64,000 nucleotides of DNA from Hoyosella levis (GTDB lineage: Bacteria; Actinomycetota; Actinomycetes; Mycobacteriales; Mycobacteriaceae): assembly GCF_026008515.1 (NCBI RefSeq), contig NZ_BQYM01000013.1:1-64000 (forward strand), in the 5' to 3' direction. The translations under genes and the position numbers were made by a program. A model generated the notes under the pieces. That model saw nothing but the letters and a program-made list of their open reading frames with translations, was not told the DNA's origin and ran no database searches. Shown here one piece after another: positions 54,554 to 64,000 of this stretch; positions within the stretch are counted from its first letter, which is position 1, and every line of letters begins with the position of its first letter.

Positions 54554-54928
54554 CTACTTCTCGAGCTCGGTATCCTTCAAGTCCTCCTCGCGGGCGACAA
54601 CGGCTTCCTTGCCGCCCCGCGAGGTGAGCCGCTTGAGCGGCTTGCGAAGCGACTGCGCGGGGCTAAGCATCCAGTCGGCGTTGTCGAGCACGTTGTCGAG
54701 CCGGCTCAGCGACTCGTTGAGCGAATCGAGCGACGTATTCAGGGTGTTGAGGCTGCCGTCGAGCTTGCCAAGGGTGCTGTCGAGCTTCTCGAGGACGAGG
54801 AGCAGGCGGTCAGTGATGATGTCGAGCCGGCCGAGGGTCTCGTCGAGGTTGAGCACCGCGTTGGTGAGCTGCTTGATCTTGCGGCCCGGGCCCCAGCCCT
54901 TGGTCGTCTCCGGGGGTGAAACAGTCAT
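54554..54928 (-). CDS. Coiled-coil protein with Leu-Asp heptad-like repeats
   Basis: A 124-residue protein not assigned to a family. Residues 23-90 are a near-continuous amphipathic helix built from units like LDETLGRLD, LDSTLGKLD, LNTSLDSLN and LSRLDNVLD, with leucines at 3- and 4-residue spacing. The C-terminus is basic, then acidic. GGAG precedes ATG. A phasin-like or structural role is possible, but no evidence identifies it. Confidence 0.7.
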   Translation of the reverse strand: MTVSPPETTKGWGPGRKIKQLTNAVLNLDETLGRLDIITDRLLLVLEKLDSTLGKLDGSLNTLNTSLDSLNESLSRLDNVLDNADWMLSPAQSLRKPLKRLTSRGGKEAVVAREEDLKDTELEK

Positions 54929-55047
54929 TGGTTCTCCTTAGCTAGCACGCCGACCCTGGTCGCGGGACCCGCCGTGGGGCGGATCCGCATGCCTGAATCC
55001 TAGGGCACTGCGACCCGATCGGCGCGGGCGAGCCAACGTCGTGCCGG

Positions 55048-55983
55048 TCACATACCGCAAAACCGACTCAGTAGTTTCTCCGCGTCACTTCCGATGCCCG
55101 AGACCACATCTGCCACAGGCCTGGAGGCGTTCACGAGCCCCGCGGCCTGCCCCGCATACACCACGCCCGCGTCCGGATCGTCCGGTTCGTACGCCGCCGC
55201 GATCTGGTCCTCCTCCGCTCCTGCGCCATGGAAGCGATCGCTGAAATCGTTGCGGATCGCGCGGCCGAACCAGCGCGGCGACCACGGCTGGTGCCGTGCC
55301 TTGTCGAACACATCGGTATACACGGTGTCCGTGCTTCCTGCCTCGAGCAGCCGGTCCACCGCGTAGCGCGGGCCGATCGCCTCCGGGCTGCCGAGCAGCA
55401 CCGTGCCGATGAGGACGCCCTCGCCTCCCGCGGCGAGAACCGCGGCAAGCCCGCGCCCCGTCGCGATGCCACCGGCGGCGAGCACTGGCAGCCTCGTCGA
55501 TTCCAGCACCTCCTGGAGCAGCGGAAGCGTCGCGATGCGCCCAGTGTGCCCACCAGCCTCCGCGCCCTGCGCCACCACCGCGTCCACGCCAGCGGCTTCG
55601 GCCATGCGCAGGTCCTCGATCGTGTTGACCTGCGCGATCGCGAGCGCACCAGCCTCGTGCACGCGCGGCACGTACGGCGCTGGGTCACCGAACGACAAGG
55701 ACACCAGCGCGGGCCGCTCCGCGAGAGCCGCGTCGAGCAGCGCGTCATCATCGTCGAGCGCCCACGTCATCAGGCCCACGCCGAACGGTCCGCCGATATC
55801 CCGCGCCACAGCGGCTTCCGTGGCGATCCATTCCGGCGTGGTGTAGCGGGCAGCGCCAAGCATGCCGATGCCTCCCGCGCGACTCACCTCACCCGCCAGC
55901 TTGCCGCCCGCGCGACCTCCCATGGGCGCGCCCACGATCGGATAGGTGATATCAAGCTCCCGCGTCAACCATGTCGTCAGCAC
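55048..55983 (-). CDS. Nitronate monooxygenase-like flavoprotein
   Basis: A 311-residue FMN TIM-barrel protein of the NMO/2-nitropropane dioxygenase family. Visible motifs are VGAPMGGRAGGKLA near the N-terminus, AQGAEAGGHTGR near 140-150, and LAAGGIATGRGLAAVLAAGGEGVLIGT. It oxidises nitronates such as propionate-3-nitronate in characterised members; many actinobacterial paralogues have unknown substrates. It stands alone on the minus strand, 119 bp from the coiled-coil gene. Confidence 0.88.
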   Translation of the reverse strand: MLTTWLTRELDITYPIVGAPMGGRAGGKLAGEVSRAGGIGMLGAARYTTPEWIATEAAVARDIGGPFGVGLMTWALDDDDALLDAALAERPALVSLSFGDPAPYVPRVHEAGALAIAQVNTIEDLRMAEAAGVDAVVAQGAEAGGHTGRIATLPLLQEVLESTRLPVLAAGGIATGRGLAAVLAAGGEGVLIGTVLLGSPEAIGPRYAVDRLLEAGSTDTVYTDVFDKARHQPWSPRWFGRAIRNDFSDRFHGAGAEEDQIAAAYEPDDPDAGVVYAGQAAGLVNASRPVADVVSGIGSDAEKLLSRFCGM

Positions 55984-56015
55984 ACCTTCTGATTACCACA
56001 GCGCCACGCTGGTGC

Positions 56016-56915
56016 CTACCTGTTCGTGATGGGAGAGTGGCCGTGCTCCGCGGCGAGCGACTGGCAGACGTCGTGCACGCTCCCCACATCATGCAGATAG
56101 TTGCTTGCCAAGCGGCGCGCTAGCCGCTCCATCTGCTCATCGAGCATCCGTGCCGCGCAGCGGACCTCCGGCGCGGCCGAGGACCGGCCCGCGTCGACGA
56201 GCCGCGGCACGAACGACAGAGTCGCCGCGAGCGATTCATCCGGCTCCTCCTCGCGAAAGAAGTAGATCTCTCCGTATTGACCGAGATCCATCTCGACCGA
56301 GGCCAGCGCCTCGGTAACCGAGACCAGCCACTGGGCAGCGATGCTCGACCTCCCGGTAGCGACGACATCCTCCGCTCCGGTGGTAGCCATCAACGCGAGC
56401 TGGCGGGCAACCGCGCGGCGCCGGCCCAGAGCCGGATACACCTGGAGTACCCAGGTGACCGCGGCCGTGAACAGCCAGAATCCCACCAGTGCCTGCAGCG
56501 GAACGAGGAGGCGCAAGGCTGGGAGCGTGGGCGTGATGTCGCCGAAGCCCAGCGTCGTGACAGTCACCAGCGAGAGATACAGCGCGGCCACGGGATCCGA
56601 GGAGCTCGCGGGCTGCAACGAGGAGCTGAACGCGAAGCCCCCGGGCATGTGTGGCAGGTAGACAAGAGCGCACCCGAGGACGAGCGTGACGGTCCACATG
56701 ATCATCGTCGCAGCGAGCCCGAGCGGACCCACGGCCGCCAGCGCGCGCCCATTGCCGCCCACCTTGCCCGCCGCTCGCCACAGGAGCACGAACAGGCCGC
56801 GGCACAGGGTGCCCAGTCCCTTGGGATGCCAGAGGGTGGTGTAGATGTCGCGAATGCCAAGGCAGACCAAGAGCACACCACAAGCGCTGACCAGCCAATT
56901 CACGAGAGTGCTCAC
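56016..56915 (-). CDS. Ion channel protein with K+-type selectivity filter
   Basis: A 299-residue membrane protein. Several N-terminal helices precede a pore loop TVTTLGFGDITP near residues 130-141, which is the K+ filter TxGYGD with Phe for Tyr and Leu for Val. A final pore-lining helix follows (LVGFWLFTAAVTWVLQ) and then a long cytoplasmic helical domain. GTG 56915 follows a GAGGGG site; the longer version adds nine residues. It probably conducts K+. The regulatory ligand is unknown. Confidence 0.83.
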   Translation of the reverse strand: MSTLVNWLVSACGVLLVCLGIRDIYTTLWHPKGLGTLCRGLFVLLWRAAGKVGGNGRALAAVGPLGLAATMIMWTVTLVLGCALVYLPHMPGGFAFSSSLQPASSSDPVAALYLSLVTVTTLGFGDITPTLPALRLLVPLQALVGFWLFTAAVTWVLQVYPALGRRRAVARQLALMATTGAEDVVATGRSSIAAQWLVSVTEALASVEMDLGQYGEIYFFREEEPDESLAATLSFVPRLVDAGRSSAAPEVRCAARMLDEQMERLARRLASNYLHDVGSVHDVCQSLAAEHGHSPITNR

Positions 56916-57055
56916 GTGGCCCCCTCTGATCCAGCCACGCACCGCACAGATGTCATCGCTCCTCCGCCTTTCGCTCGCATCCAGGGTGCGTACCCTGCTC
57001 AGGCCCGGATAATCCGGCTCGCGACAAAGCCCGGGCGCCGGTACGATCCCGTCAT

Positions 57056-57361
57056 ATGGCTCAGCACTCCGCGAACGCCAGGGACGATCCGCCGCTTAGC
57101 CTGCCCATAGGCCGCGAACTGATCGTGATCAACAACCGGTACGAGACGCTCTCGATCATCAATGACGTCCTGATCGCCATCTTCTTCACGGTCGGCAGCA
57201 TCTTTTTCTTCTTCGAGTCCACGCAGACCCTCGGCACCTGGTTCTTCCTGATCGGGTCGCTGGAGTTCCTCGCCCGACCCATGATCCGCCTGCGACGACG
57301 CATCCACCTCAGCCGCATCGGCGTCAGCACTGGCACCGAAGGCAGCGACTACGACTACTGA
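57056..57361 (+). CDS. YrhK-family small membrane protein
   Basis: A 101-residue protein with the YrhK-like pattern: INNRYETLSIINDVLIAIFF, then SIFFFFESTQTLGTWFFLIGSLEFLARPMIRL. It has two closely spaced membrane helices and a basic end (RLRRRIH). Function unknown. It is convergent with the antiporter gene and overlaps it by 7 bp. Confidence 0.8.
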   Translation: MAQHSANARDDPPLSLPIGRELIVINNRYETLSIINDVLIAIFFTVGSIFFFFESTQTLGTWFFLIGSLEFLARPMIRLRRRIHLSRIGVSTGTEGSDYDY

Positions 57362-58629
57362 TCCCCCGTTCCCGGGCTACCGGTCCCTGCCCGGCCGTGC
57401 TTATCGCGCGAGGCGGACGCCCCCGCGCGGGCCGTTGACTTCCGGTACAGCGCTCTGCCCGGCGCTCCTGTTAGACCAAAGACAACGGTGCTGCAGACAA
57501 GCACCAGGGAGCCTGCCGCCAGGATCGTCGCGCTGGCTCCTCCGCGCGCGGCCTCGAGGGTGAGGTAGAACAGGGCCGCGACCCCCACCGGGCCGAACCA
57601 TCCGAGGTAGAGGGCATCTGCCACCGGCAGGCGCAATGCCCGCGCCAGAACCAGCAGGGGGGGAACCCGGCGCAGCAGCAGGATAGCCACCACGAGCACC
57701 AGCCCGTTCCAGCCCAGCGCGCCCCATTCCGTCCAGGGCAGCGCGGCACCGAGCACGAGGAACAGCGGCAGCACCGCGAAGCGGTTGATCGCCTCGTCGA
57801 TGGGGGCCTCCGAGGTCCGCTCCCCGCCCGTGGCCACGAGGTTGAACGCGAGCCCAGCGACGAATACCGCGAGCACGCCATCGACATGCGTGATCCCCGA
57901 GATGCCCAGCGTGCCGAGCGCCAGCACCACGGTGAAGAACAGCGCGGGCGCGCTAGCGGTCGCCCCATGCTTGTCCCCCATCCGCATGGCGGCGCCCCCG
58001 AGCCCGCCGGCCAGCGCGCCGACGACGATCCCGCCCATCACCTGCCACAGCGACTCCACGAGCGCGGAGGGAACGCTCGAGGTCCCAGCGATGGCGAGCG
58101 CCACGAGCACCAGGGGAAGCGCGAGCCCATCATTGGCGCCCGATTCCAGGGAGAGCAAGTGCCGATCGCGGGCGGGAAGGTCCTGCTCGGCGGCCTCGCC
58201 CGTGACGACGCTGGATGCCAGCACCGGGTCGGTAGGGCTGATCGCGGCGCCGAGCAGCAATGCCGCGGCGATCGAGATGTCGAGCACCGCCCAGCTGATT
58301 GCCGCTGAAGCAATGGCCATGAGCGGCATGACAAGAACGACGAGGAGCAGGACTGGCCGCCAGCGCTCGCGCACGACGCTGAGCGGAAACCGGAGCGCGA
58401 CCGCCATGACCGAGATGGCGAGGAGCACCCCGCTCGCTTCATGGAGGAAGGCTTGCTCGCTCGTCAACGGCTCGATCGGCAGCACCCCCATCACCGCCGG
58501 GCCGAGCAGCACGCCGGCGACAAGAGCGATCAGGGGCTCCGAGAGCGGCAACCGTCGCATTCGCGCCGAGATCGTCGCGACGAGCATCCCGAGGATCCCG
58601 ACCGTGGCAAGAACGATATCGATGCTCAT
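57355..58629 (-). CDS. Cation:proton antiporter (CPA1/NhaP type)
   Basis: A 424-residue membrane protein with about 11-12 helices. The ISPTDPVLASSVV segment near 130 and SGANDGLALPLVLV near 165 hold the Asp residues of the ion site (the ND motif of CPA1 antiporters). It exchanges Na+ or K+ for protons. The C-terminal tail is short and polar. It stands between the YrhK gene and the divergent PhzF gene. Confidence 0.9.
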   Translation of the reverse strand: MSIDIVLATVGILGMLVATISARMRRLPLSEPLIALVAGVLLGPAVMGVLPIEPLTSEQAFLHEASGVLLAISVMAVALRFPLSVVRERWRPVLLLVVLVMPLMAIASAAISWAVLDISIAAALLLGAAISPTDPVLASSVVTGEAAEQDLPARDRHLLSLESGANDGLALPLVLVALAIAGTSSVPSALVESLWQVMGGIVVGALAGGLGGAAMRMGDKHGATASAPALFFTVVLALGTLGISGITHVDGVLAVFVAGLAFNLVATGGERTSEAPIDEAINRFAVLPLFLVLGAALPWTEWGALGWNGLVLVVAILLLRRVPPLLVLARALRLPVADALYLGWFGPVGVAALFYLTLEAARGGASATILAAGSLVLVCSTVVFGLTGAPGRALYRKSTARAGASASRDKHGRAGTGSPGTGDQ

Positions 58630-58696
58630 GCCGCAGGGGTGCCCCGCTTGGTCCGTCCTAATCCGCGAGCAAGCAAACGCGCGCTAGCCTGGCTCC

Positions 58697-59482
58697 ATGC
58701 GCGAGTACTGGATCGTTGATGCCTTTGCCTCCCAGGCGTTCTCCGGCAACCCGGCCGCCGTGGTGCCCATCGATAGCGTGCTCGACGAGCACTGGGCCCA
58801 GGACGTGGCAGCCGAGTTCAACCTCTCCGAGACCGCGTTCCCGCAGCGCCTCGGCGCGGAGGATTGGGAGCTGCGCTGGTTCACCCCCACAACGGAGGTG
58901 GACCTGTGCGGGCATGCGACCCTTGCGACGGCCCACGTCCTTGTTCAGCAGGGCCACCAAGGGCCCATGCGATTCCAGACGCGCAGCGGGCCGCTAGTCG
59001 TGGAGCTCGATGGGGAGCAGCTGTGGATGGACTTCCCCGTCGCCGAGCTACGGCCGGTGGAGGCGCATGACAGCCTCTCCGAGGCACTGGGCGCGGTGCC
59101 CCGAGGAACGTGGTCCGGCTCTACCGGGGATCTCCTCGTCGAGCTCGATCATGCAGACGCTGTGCTCGGGCTCGATCCGGATATTGCCGCGCTGGCGCGC
59201 ATCCCGGCGCGCGGCGTGATCGTCACCGCCCCGGCGGAGGGCAGCCACGATTTTGTCTCACGCTTCTTTGCGCCCGCGGTCGGGGTCCCCGAGGACCCGG
59301 TGACGGGCAGCGCCCACACAATGCTTGCCCCGTTCTGGAGCGCGCGCACCGGCCAGGATGAGCTCGTTGCCTACCAGGCATCGCGCCGCGGCGGCGAGCT
59401 GCGCCTGCGGATGCGCTCTGGCGGGCGCGTGCTCATTGGTGGCTCCGCGGTGACCGTGATGACCGGCACGCTGCACGCCTAG
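58697..59482 (+). CDS. PhzF-family isomerase/epimerase
   Basis: A 261-residue PhzF-fold protein. The N-terminal IVDAFASQAFSGNPAAVV, the catalytic Glu in NLSETAF near residue 46, LCGHATLATAHVL and the late DPVTGSAHTML are hallmarks. Members isomerise small chiral acids; the substrate is unknown, and phenazine synthesis is not implied. A TAGCCT box lies 6 nt before ATG, suggesting a leaderless mRNA. Confidence 0.9.
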   Translation: MREYWIVDAFASQAFSGNPAAVVPIDSVLDEHWAQDVAAEFNLSETAFPQRLGAEDWELRWFTPTTEVDLCGHATLATAHVLVQQGHQGPMRFQTRSGPLVVELDGEQLWMDFPVAELRPVEAHDSLSEALGAVPRGTWSGSTGDLLVELDHADAVLGLDPDIAALARIPARGVIVTAPAEGSHDFVSRFFAPAVGVPEDPVTGSAHTMLAPFWSARTGQDELVAYQASRRGGELRLRMRSGGRVLIGGSAVTVMTGTLHA

Positions 59483-59518
59483 AGCGCGGACAACGGCCGG
59501 CACCACGATCGCCGGAAC

Positions 59519-61375
59519 CTACTTCTTCGGCTTGTCGGTCGAGGAGTCGGTCGACAGCGCGGCGACGAAGGCTTCCTGCGGGACCTCGACCCGACCGATG
59601 GTCTTCATCCGCTTCTTGCCTTCCTTCTGCTTCTCGAGCAGCTTGCGCTTGCGGCTGATGTCACCGCCATAGCACTTGGCCAGCACGTCCTTGCGGATGG
59701 CGCGGATGTTCTCCCGGGCGATGATCTTCGAGCCGATGGCGGCCTGGATGGGCACCTCGAAGTGCTGCCGCGGGATCAGCTCCTTGAGCTTGGTGCACAT
59801 CTTGTTGCCGTAGGTGTGCGCGGCCTCGCGGTGCACGATCGCGCTGAACGCGTCGACGGCCTCGCCCTGCAGCAGGATATCGACCTTGACGAGCTGCCCC
59901 TCCTGCTCGCCGTGCTCCTCGTAGTCCATCGACGCGTAGCCGCGGGTGCGGGACTTCAAGGCGTCGAAGAAGTCGAAGATGATCTCGGCCATCGGCATGC
60001 GGTAGCGCATCTCGACGCGCGTCTCCGAGAGATAGTCCATGCCGCCGAGCTCGCCGCGGCGCCCCTGGCACAGCTCCATGACGGTGCCCACGAACTCCGA
60101 CGGGGTGATGATGGTGCACTTGACCATGGGCTCGTGCACGGAGCTCACCTTGCCGTCGGGCCAGTCCGAGGGGTTGGTGACGGTCAGCTCGGTGCCGTCC
60201 TCGATGACTACACGGTAGATGACGTTGGGCGCGGTGGAGATGAGGTCGAGGTTGAACTCGCGCTCGAGCCGGTCGCGAGTGATCTCCATGTGCAGCAGGC
60301 CAAGGAACCCGCAGCGGAATCCGAAGCCGAGCGCTACGGACGTCTCGGGCTCATAGGTGAGCGCGGCGTCGTTGAGCTGCAGCTTGTCGAGGGCGTCGCG
60401 CAGCACGGGGTAGTCGGAGCCATCAACGGGATACAGGCCCGAGTACACCATGGGCCGAGGGTCCCGGTAGCCGACAAGTGCCTTGGTGGCGCTGTTCCTG
60501 GCGGCAGTGACGGTATCGCCGACGCGCGACTGGCGCACGTCCTTCACCCCGGTGATGAGGTAGCCGACCTCGCCGACGCCGAGCCCGTCGCACTTCTTCG
60601 GCTCGGGAGAGATGATGCCGACCTCGAGCAGGTCGTGGGTGGCGCCCGTCGACATCATGAGGATCTTCTGCTTGGGGCTGATGCGCCCGTCCACGACGCG
60701 CACGTAGGTGACCACGCCGCGGTAGGTGTCGTACACGGAGTCGAAGATCATCGCGCGCGGGGGTGCCTCGTCCTCACCGACCGGCGGCGGGATCTTCTGC
60801 ACCACGGCATCGAGGAGCTCCTTGACGCCGATGCCGGTCTTGCCGGAGACACGCAGCACGTCCTCGGGCTCGCAATCGATGATGTGCGCGATCTCGTCGG
60901 CGTACCGGTCGGGATCCGCCGAGGGCAGGTCGATCTTGTTGAGCACCGGGATGATCTCGAGATCCCGCTCGAGCGCCATGTACAGGTTCGCGAGCGTCTG
61001 CGCCTCGATGCCCTGGGCAGCGTCGACGAGCAGGATCGCGCCCTCGCACGCCTCGAGCGCGCGGGAGACCTCATAGGTGAAGTCCACGTGTCCCGGGGTG
61101 TCGATCACCTGCAGGACATAGTCCTCCTCGGTGCCGTCATCCAGGGTGATCTGCCAGGGCAGCCGCACGTTCTGCGCCTTGATGGTGATACCACGCTCGC
61201 GCTCGATGTCCATCCGATCGAGGTACTGGTCACGCATCAGGCGCTCGTCCACAACGCCGGTGATCTGCAGCATGCGGTCGGCCAGGGTGGACTTGCCGTG
61301 GTCGATGTGCGCGATGATGCAGAAGTTCCTGATCCGCGCGGGATCGGTGAACGTCGTGTCCGCGAAGCTAGGCAC
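59519..61375 (-). CDS. lepA: Elongation factor 4 (LepA)
   Basis: A 618-residue translational GTPase. G1 is [10 protein letters not shown]3 DTPGHVD and G4 NKID. The EF-G-like domains and the LepA-specific C-terminal domain ([26 protein letters not shown]) are present. It back-translocates or rescues ribosomes and aids initiation. GTG 61375 follows AAGGAG by 4 nt; ATG 61390 would add five residues and has no ribosome site of its own. Confidence 0.95.
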   Translation of the reverse strand: MPSFADTTFTDPARIRNFCIIAHIDHGKSTLADRMLQITGVVDERLMRDQYLDRMDIERERGITIKAQNVRLPWQITLDDGTEEDYVLQVIDTPGHVDFTYEVSRALEACEGAILLVDAAQGIEAQTLANLYMALERDLEIIPVLNKIDLPSADPDRYADEIAHIIDCEPEDVLRVSGKTGIGVKELLDAVVQKIPPPVGEDEAPPRAMIFDSVYDTYRGVVTYVRVVDGRISPKQKILMMSTGATHDLLEVGIISPEPKKCDGLGVGEVGYLITGVKDVRQSRVGDTVTAARNSATKALVGYRDPRPMVYSGLYPVDGSDYPVLRDALDKLQLNDAALTYEPETSVALGFGFRCGFLGLLHMEITRDRLEREFNLDLISTAPNVIYRVVIEDGTELTVTNPSDWPDGKVSSVHEPMVKCTIITPSEFVGTVMELCQGRRGELGGMDYLSETRVEMRYRMPMAEIIFDFFDALKSRTRGYASMDYEEHGEQEGQLVKVDILLQGEAVDAFSAIVHREAAHTYGNKMCTKLKELIPRQHFEVPIQAAIGSKIIARENIRAIRKDVLAKCYGGDISRKRKLLEKQKEGKKRMKTIGRVEVPQEAFVAALSTDSSTDKPKK

Positions 61376-61639
61376 TCGGCTCCTTAACATGCTGTCGTGT
61401 GCGGGTCGGCTCTCGGCTGTCGAGCCTACGTGCTCGATTCTATGGCTTCGGGGGCCTGGATCGATATTCGGTGACCCCCCAAGCAGGCCCGGGGATCACG
61501 CATGGCCCGTGGCCGGGCCCCGTTGCGCTTTGCTAACGAGTGGGTTGCGTCCGTGCAGCCCCGCCACGGCCACGGCCCCTGCCCCCTACGGTGGGGGCGC
61601 AGAAGCACACCCAGCACCGACACCTCCCGGGATGCCATC

Positions 61640-62905
61640 GTGACGAACCATCGCCAGCCGCGCGCCCACCACAGCCACCCGCGGCCCCTCGATCGCCGGG
61701 GCTTCATGATCGCCGGCTCCAGCGCGGCCCTGGGACTGACAACCCTCGGCATGGCTTCCCTGGGGGGTGCGACCGCCCATGCGCGCACCACCCCGGCGCT
61801 GGCCGCGGACGAGCCGTTCGCCGCGATCCCGCTCGGCACGCCGAGCACGCCGCCCCCGGGCGGGGAGTTCGTGGGCATGACCTTCGAGCGCCCCACCACG
61901 GCTCCGGCCCGCGTGCGGTTCGCCAGCGGCGGCGCCCTGGGGCGATGGCATGCCCTCCACCCGAGCAGCCATTGCCCGGACTCCGTGCCGCTGGGCATCT
62001 CTACCGACCTGCTCCGCATTCCCGACGGCTGCACCGGAATCGAGGTGGCCCACGACGACACGGCCGCCGGAGCGAGCGCGATGACCATCAGTGGCGGCGT
62101 GCGGCCGATCGCCAACGCAGGCACCACCACCGATTTCCTCGGCCTGCCGGTGGTGACACGTCCCGGCTGGGGCGCGCAGACCAGCCTTGTGGAGAGTCCC
62201 TGGCAGCAGCAGTTCACCCCCGCACAGATGATCACGGTGCACCATTCCGCGTCGGCGCCGTGGTCGACCGGGCCCGCCTCCGTGCGCGCGATCTACCGGT
62301 ACCACGCATGGATGCTCGGCTGGGGCGATGTCGGCTACCACCTGCTCATCGATCCGGCGGGAGCGGTATACGCGGGGCGCGACACCGGATCGGACGCCTC
62401 ACCCGTCTTCCAGCCGGGCACCACCAACGTCGTCACCGCCGGGCACTCCTATGCCGTCAACGGTGGCAATATCGGCATCTGCGTGGTCGGTGACTACGAG
62501 ACGCAGCGCCCCAGCGCCGCTGCCCAGCGCTCCCTCGTCACGGTCCTCGCCGCGCTGTGCCAGCACCTCGGAATGGATGCGGCTGGCCGCCTCACCTACG
62601 TCGAGCCAGATTTCGGTTCCCGGCTCGCGGTGCCGACGATCGCCCAGCATCGCGATCTCAACGACACCTCCTGCCCCGGCGATGGCTTCACCGCGATCTT
62701 CGGCGCGCTGCGTGCCGTGGTGCCGTCCCGGATGGAATCCCGGCGCGCTGCCAGCGAGAACGTCACGGCGGCCGAACCGCCAGCGGCACAGCCGTTGTCG
62801 CCCGTCGAGCCCGCCAACGCCTCGGCCAGCGCAGGGACCGCCGCTGTCGACCTAGTACCGGTCGATGCGACTGCGGGCGGCGCAGCCGCTACGCCAGGCG
62901 CGTGA
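61640..62905 (+). CDS. Tat-exported N-acetylmuramoyl-L-alanine amidase (PGRP type)
   Basis: A 421-residue protein. The twin-arginine signal DRRGFMIAGSSAALGL lies near residues 20-35, with an AHA cleavage region. A 100-residue N-terminal domain of unknown role follows. The amidase_2/PGRP domain (about 170-345) has RPGWGAQ, the zinc His in ITVHHSAS, VGYHLLID and the C-terminal NDTSCPGD. It should cleave the peptide from muramic acid in peptidoglycan. The tail is Ala/Pro/Glu-rich. It is convergent with the transglutaminase gene and overlaps it by 17 bp. GTG 61640 start. Confidence 0.87.
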   Translation: MTNHRQPRAHHSHPRPLDRRGFMIAGSSAALGLTTLGMASLGGATAHARTTPALAADEPFAAIPLGTPSTPPPGGEFVGMTFERPTTAPARVRFASGGALGRWHALHPSSHCPDSVPLGISTDLLRIPDGCTGIEVAHDDTAAGASAMTISGGVRPIANAGTTTDFLGLPVVTRPGWGAQTSLVESPWQQQFTPAQMITVHHSASAPWSTGPASVRAIYRYHAWMLGWGDVGYHLLIDPAGAVYAGRDTGSDASPVFQPGTTNVVTAGHSYAVNGGNIGICVVGDYETQRPSAAAQRSLVTVLAALCQHLGMDAAGRLTYVEPDFGSRLAVPTIAQHRDLNDTSCPGDGFTAIFGALRAVVPSRMESRRAASENVTAAEPPAAQPLSPVEPANASASAGTAAVDLVPVDATAGGAAATPGA

Positions 62906-63731
62906 TGTCGACAACGACATCGAGGGCCGTGGACTTGCCGCCGATGAAGATGCCCCGCAACGGGGGAACATCGCGGTAGTCGCGCCCCACGCCGATCGCG
63001 ACGTGCTGCTCGGTGACGTCCATCGCATTGGTCGGGTCGAAGCCCCACCAGCCGCCGGTCCATGCCTCGATCCAGGCGTGGCTCTCCCCCGATACTGTCT
63101 CGCCCACCTCGCCATCGGGCTTGGGGTGCAGGTAGCCGGACACATAGCGGCACGGGACACCAATGCCGCGCAGCATCAGCAGGGTCAGGTGCGCGTAGTC
63201 CTGGCAGACGCCCTTGCGCTCCTCCCAGGCCTCCACCGCGGAGGTATGCACGCCCGTGGTACCGGGCACGTATGACATCTGCTCGTGCACCCAGCGCGAG
63301 ATGATCTCGACAGCCTCATCGGGCCGATGGCCCTTGCGCAGGTCCTCGGCGATCGCGGTGAGCTCGTGGTCGCGCGGCACATAGTTGGTGTTGAGCAGCG
63401 ACTCGTTGAACCAGTCGAGGATCCGGTCAGTGCCCAGGTCCTTCCACGTCACGCGCTCCTCGGGCCGCGTCGAGGGATCGGTCTCGACCACCGACGAGCC
63501 CACCACCGCGAGCTCGGTGTGCGGCGCATGCAGATCGAAAGCCGTCACATGGGTGCCCCAGTAATCGGTGTAGCGGTAGGACCGCGTGGCCGGGTTGGTC
63601 TCCACCCGGTTGAGGATCACGTTCTGCCGCGGCTCGCTTCGCGGGCTCAGCCGGGCCTCGTTGTACGACCTCGTCACCGACGTCTCATAGGCATAGCCCG
63701 TCGTGTGGACGATTCGCATCCGCCAGTTCAC
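62889..63731 (-). CDS. Transglutaminase-like protein
   Basis: A 280-residue protein. The N-terminal bacterial transglutaminase-associated part (residues 1-90) is followed by the core with the Cys-His-Asp triad: GVCQDYAHL near 175, SHAWIEAW near 216 and FDPTNAMD near 231. GTG 63731 has GGAG upstream and overlaps the preceding alpha-E gene by 4 bp. This pair, together with a circularly permuted ATP-grasp gene, is a widely conserved module possibly for peptide modification. The mycobacterial counterpart is Rv2409c. Confidence 0.92.
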   Translation of the reverse strand: MNWRMRIVHTTGYAYETSVTRSYNEARLSPRSEPRQNVILNRVETNPATRSYRYTDYWGTHVTAFDLHAPHTELAVVGSSVVETDPSTRPEERVTWKDLGTDRILDWFNESLLNTNYVPRDHELTAIAEDLRKGHRPDEAVEIISRWVHEQMSYVPGTTGVHTSAVEAWEERKGVCQDYAHLTLLMLRGIGVPCRYVSGYLHPKPDGEVGETVSGESHAWIEAWTGGWWGFDPTNAMDVTEQHVAIGVGRDYRDVPPLRGIFIGGKSTALDVVVDITRLA

Positions 63732-64000
63732 AGCTCCGCCTCCACGTGCATCTCGTCCTGCCGCGCATCGGCATCGGTCCACGCCACCCACGGCGCCGAA
63801 TGGAAGTACTGCAGCGCCACCGCCTCGTTGACGTCGGTGCAGGTATCAAGCAGGGCCAGCAGGCGCGGCTGCAGCTCCTCCAGCAGCATGCCCGGGCGAA
63901 GGAACTCCAGCTCGCTGCGGGCGCGGCCCAGCAGGCGCGGCGCCTCCGCGCGTGCCCCGATCCGGCTGCGCGGGCGATTGTCCAGTTCCTCGAGCGCGGT
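63728..64000 (-). CDS. Alpha-E domain protein, C-terminal part (cut by window edge)
   Basis: Ninety codons before the stop are visible. The helical pattern RARSELEFLRPGMLLEELQPRL-like, then a YFHSAPW segment, matches the C-terminus of alpha-E proteins such as Rv2410c. The stop overlaps the transglutaminase start (GTGA), so the two are coupled. The N-terminal part lies outside the window. Confidence 0.8.
   Translation of the reverse strand, partial: TALEELDNRPRSRIGARAEAPRLLGRARSELEFLRPGMLLEELQPRLLALLDTCTDVNEAVALQYFHSAPWVAWTDADARQDEMHVEAEL

Overview
The window comes from a high-GC actinobacterium of the Corynebacteriales/Mycobacteriales type. This rests on coding content rather than a database search. 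The genome codes for a mycothiol-dependent formaldehyde dehydrogenase and a short decaprenyl-type cis-prenyl transferase. The gene order dnaG-dgt-TPM, glyS-smtB-zur-uppS-recO, era-CBS-ybeY-phoH-rsmE-dnaJ2-hrcA-hemW, sirA-cysH, sbp-cysTWA, glucoamylase, lepA, transglutaminase/alpha-E follows what I recall of the Mycobacterium tuberculosis Rv2342-Rv2410 backbone. Genus cannot be fixed from the window. No phage, insertion sequence, CRISPR array or rRNA was seen.

Layout. 0.1-6.4 kb (all minus strand): mscR plus a metallo-beta-lactamase partner, then a flavin monooxygenase-patatin-SDR operon with its own promoter and operator, then a GNAT enzyme. 6.5-10.3 kb: a TetR regulator, then divergent molybdate uptake genes (modA on minus; HTH-TOBE regulator, modB and modC on plus). 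10.3-17.1 kb: two tRNA genes (CAT and Asn), a small membrane protein, dnaG, dgt, a DUF218 protein and a large TPM protein. 17.1-20.4 kb: a membrane protein, then a tightly overlapped operon of ECF sigma factor, Ogt, AlkB and TagA. 20.7-24.9 kb: glyS, smtB-zur, uppS and recO. 24.9-30.7 kb: an orphan regulator whose receiver lacks the phospho-acceptor Asp, then the phosphate transporter pstS-C-A-B-B. 30.9-39.5 kb: a minus-strand housekeeping run from hemW to era. 39.7-51.9 kb: assimilatory sulfate reduction (poly-cysteine leader, sirA, cysH, cysD, cysN), a large beta-propeller-like lipoprotein, the sulfate ABC transporter, and two small membrane proteins. 52-64 kb: GH15 glycosidase, a coiled-coil protein, nitronate monooxygenase-like enzyme, K+ channel, YrhK protein, Na+/H+ antiporter, PhzF protein, lepA, a Tat-exported amidase, a transglutaminase and a partial alpha-E gene.

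How parts work together. Sulfate enters through Sbp-CysTWA, is activated by CysDN, and is reduced by CysH and SirA. Both halves appear to sit behind short ORFs ending in cysteine codons, which suggests cysteine-responsive attenuation. Zinc control (SmtB, Zur), molybdate uptake and phosphate uptake form separate small regulated units. The most attractive candidate for an undescribed circuit is the sigma factor co-encoded with three direct-reversal or excision enzymes for alkylated DNA, with no recognisable anti-sigma gene and with an N-terminal extension on Ogt. Other items worth attention are the Asp-less response regulator beside pst, a smtB gene that seems to start at CTG, several exact palindromic operators, and two families of long intergenic palindromes.
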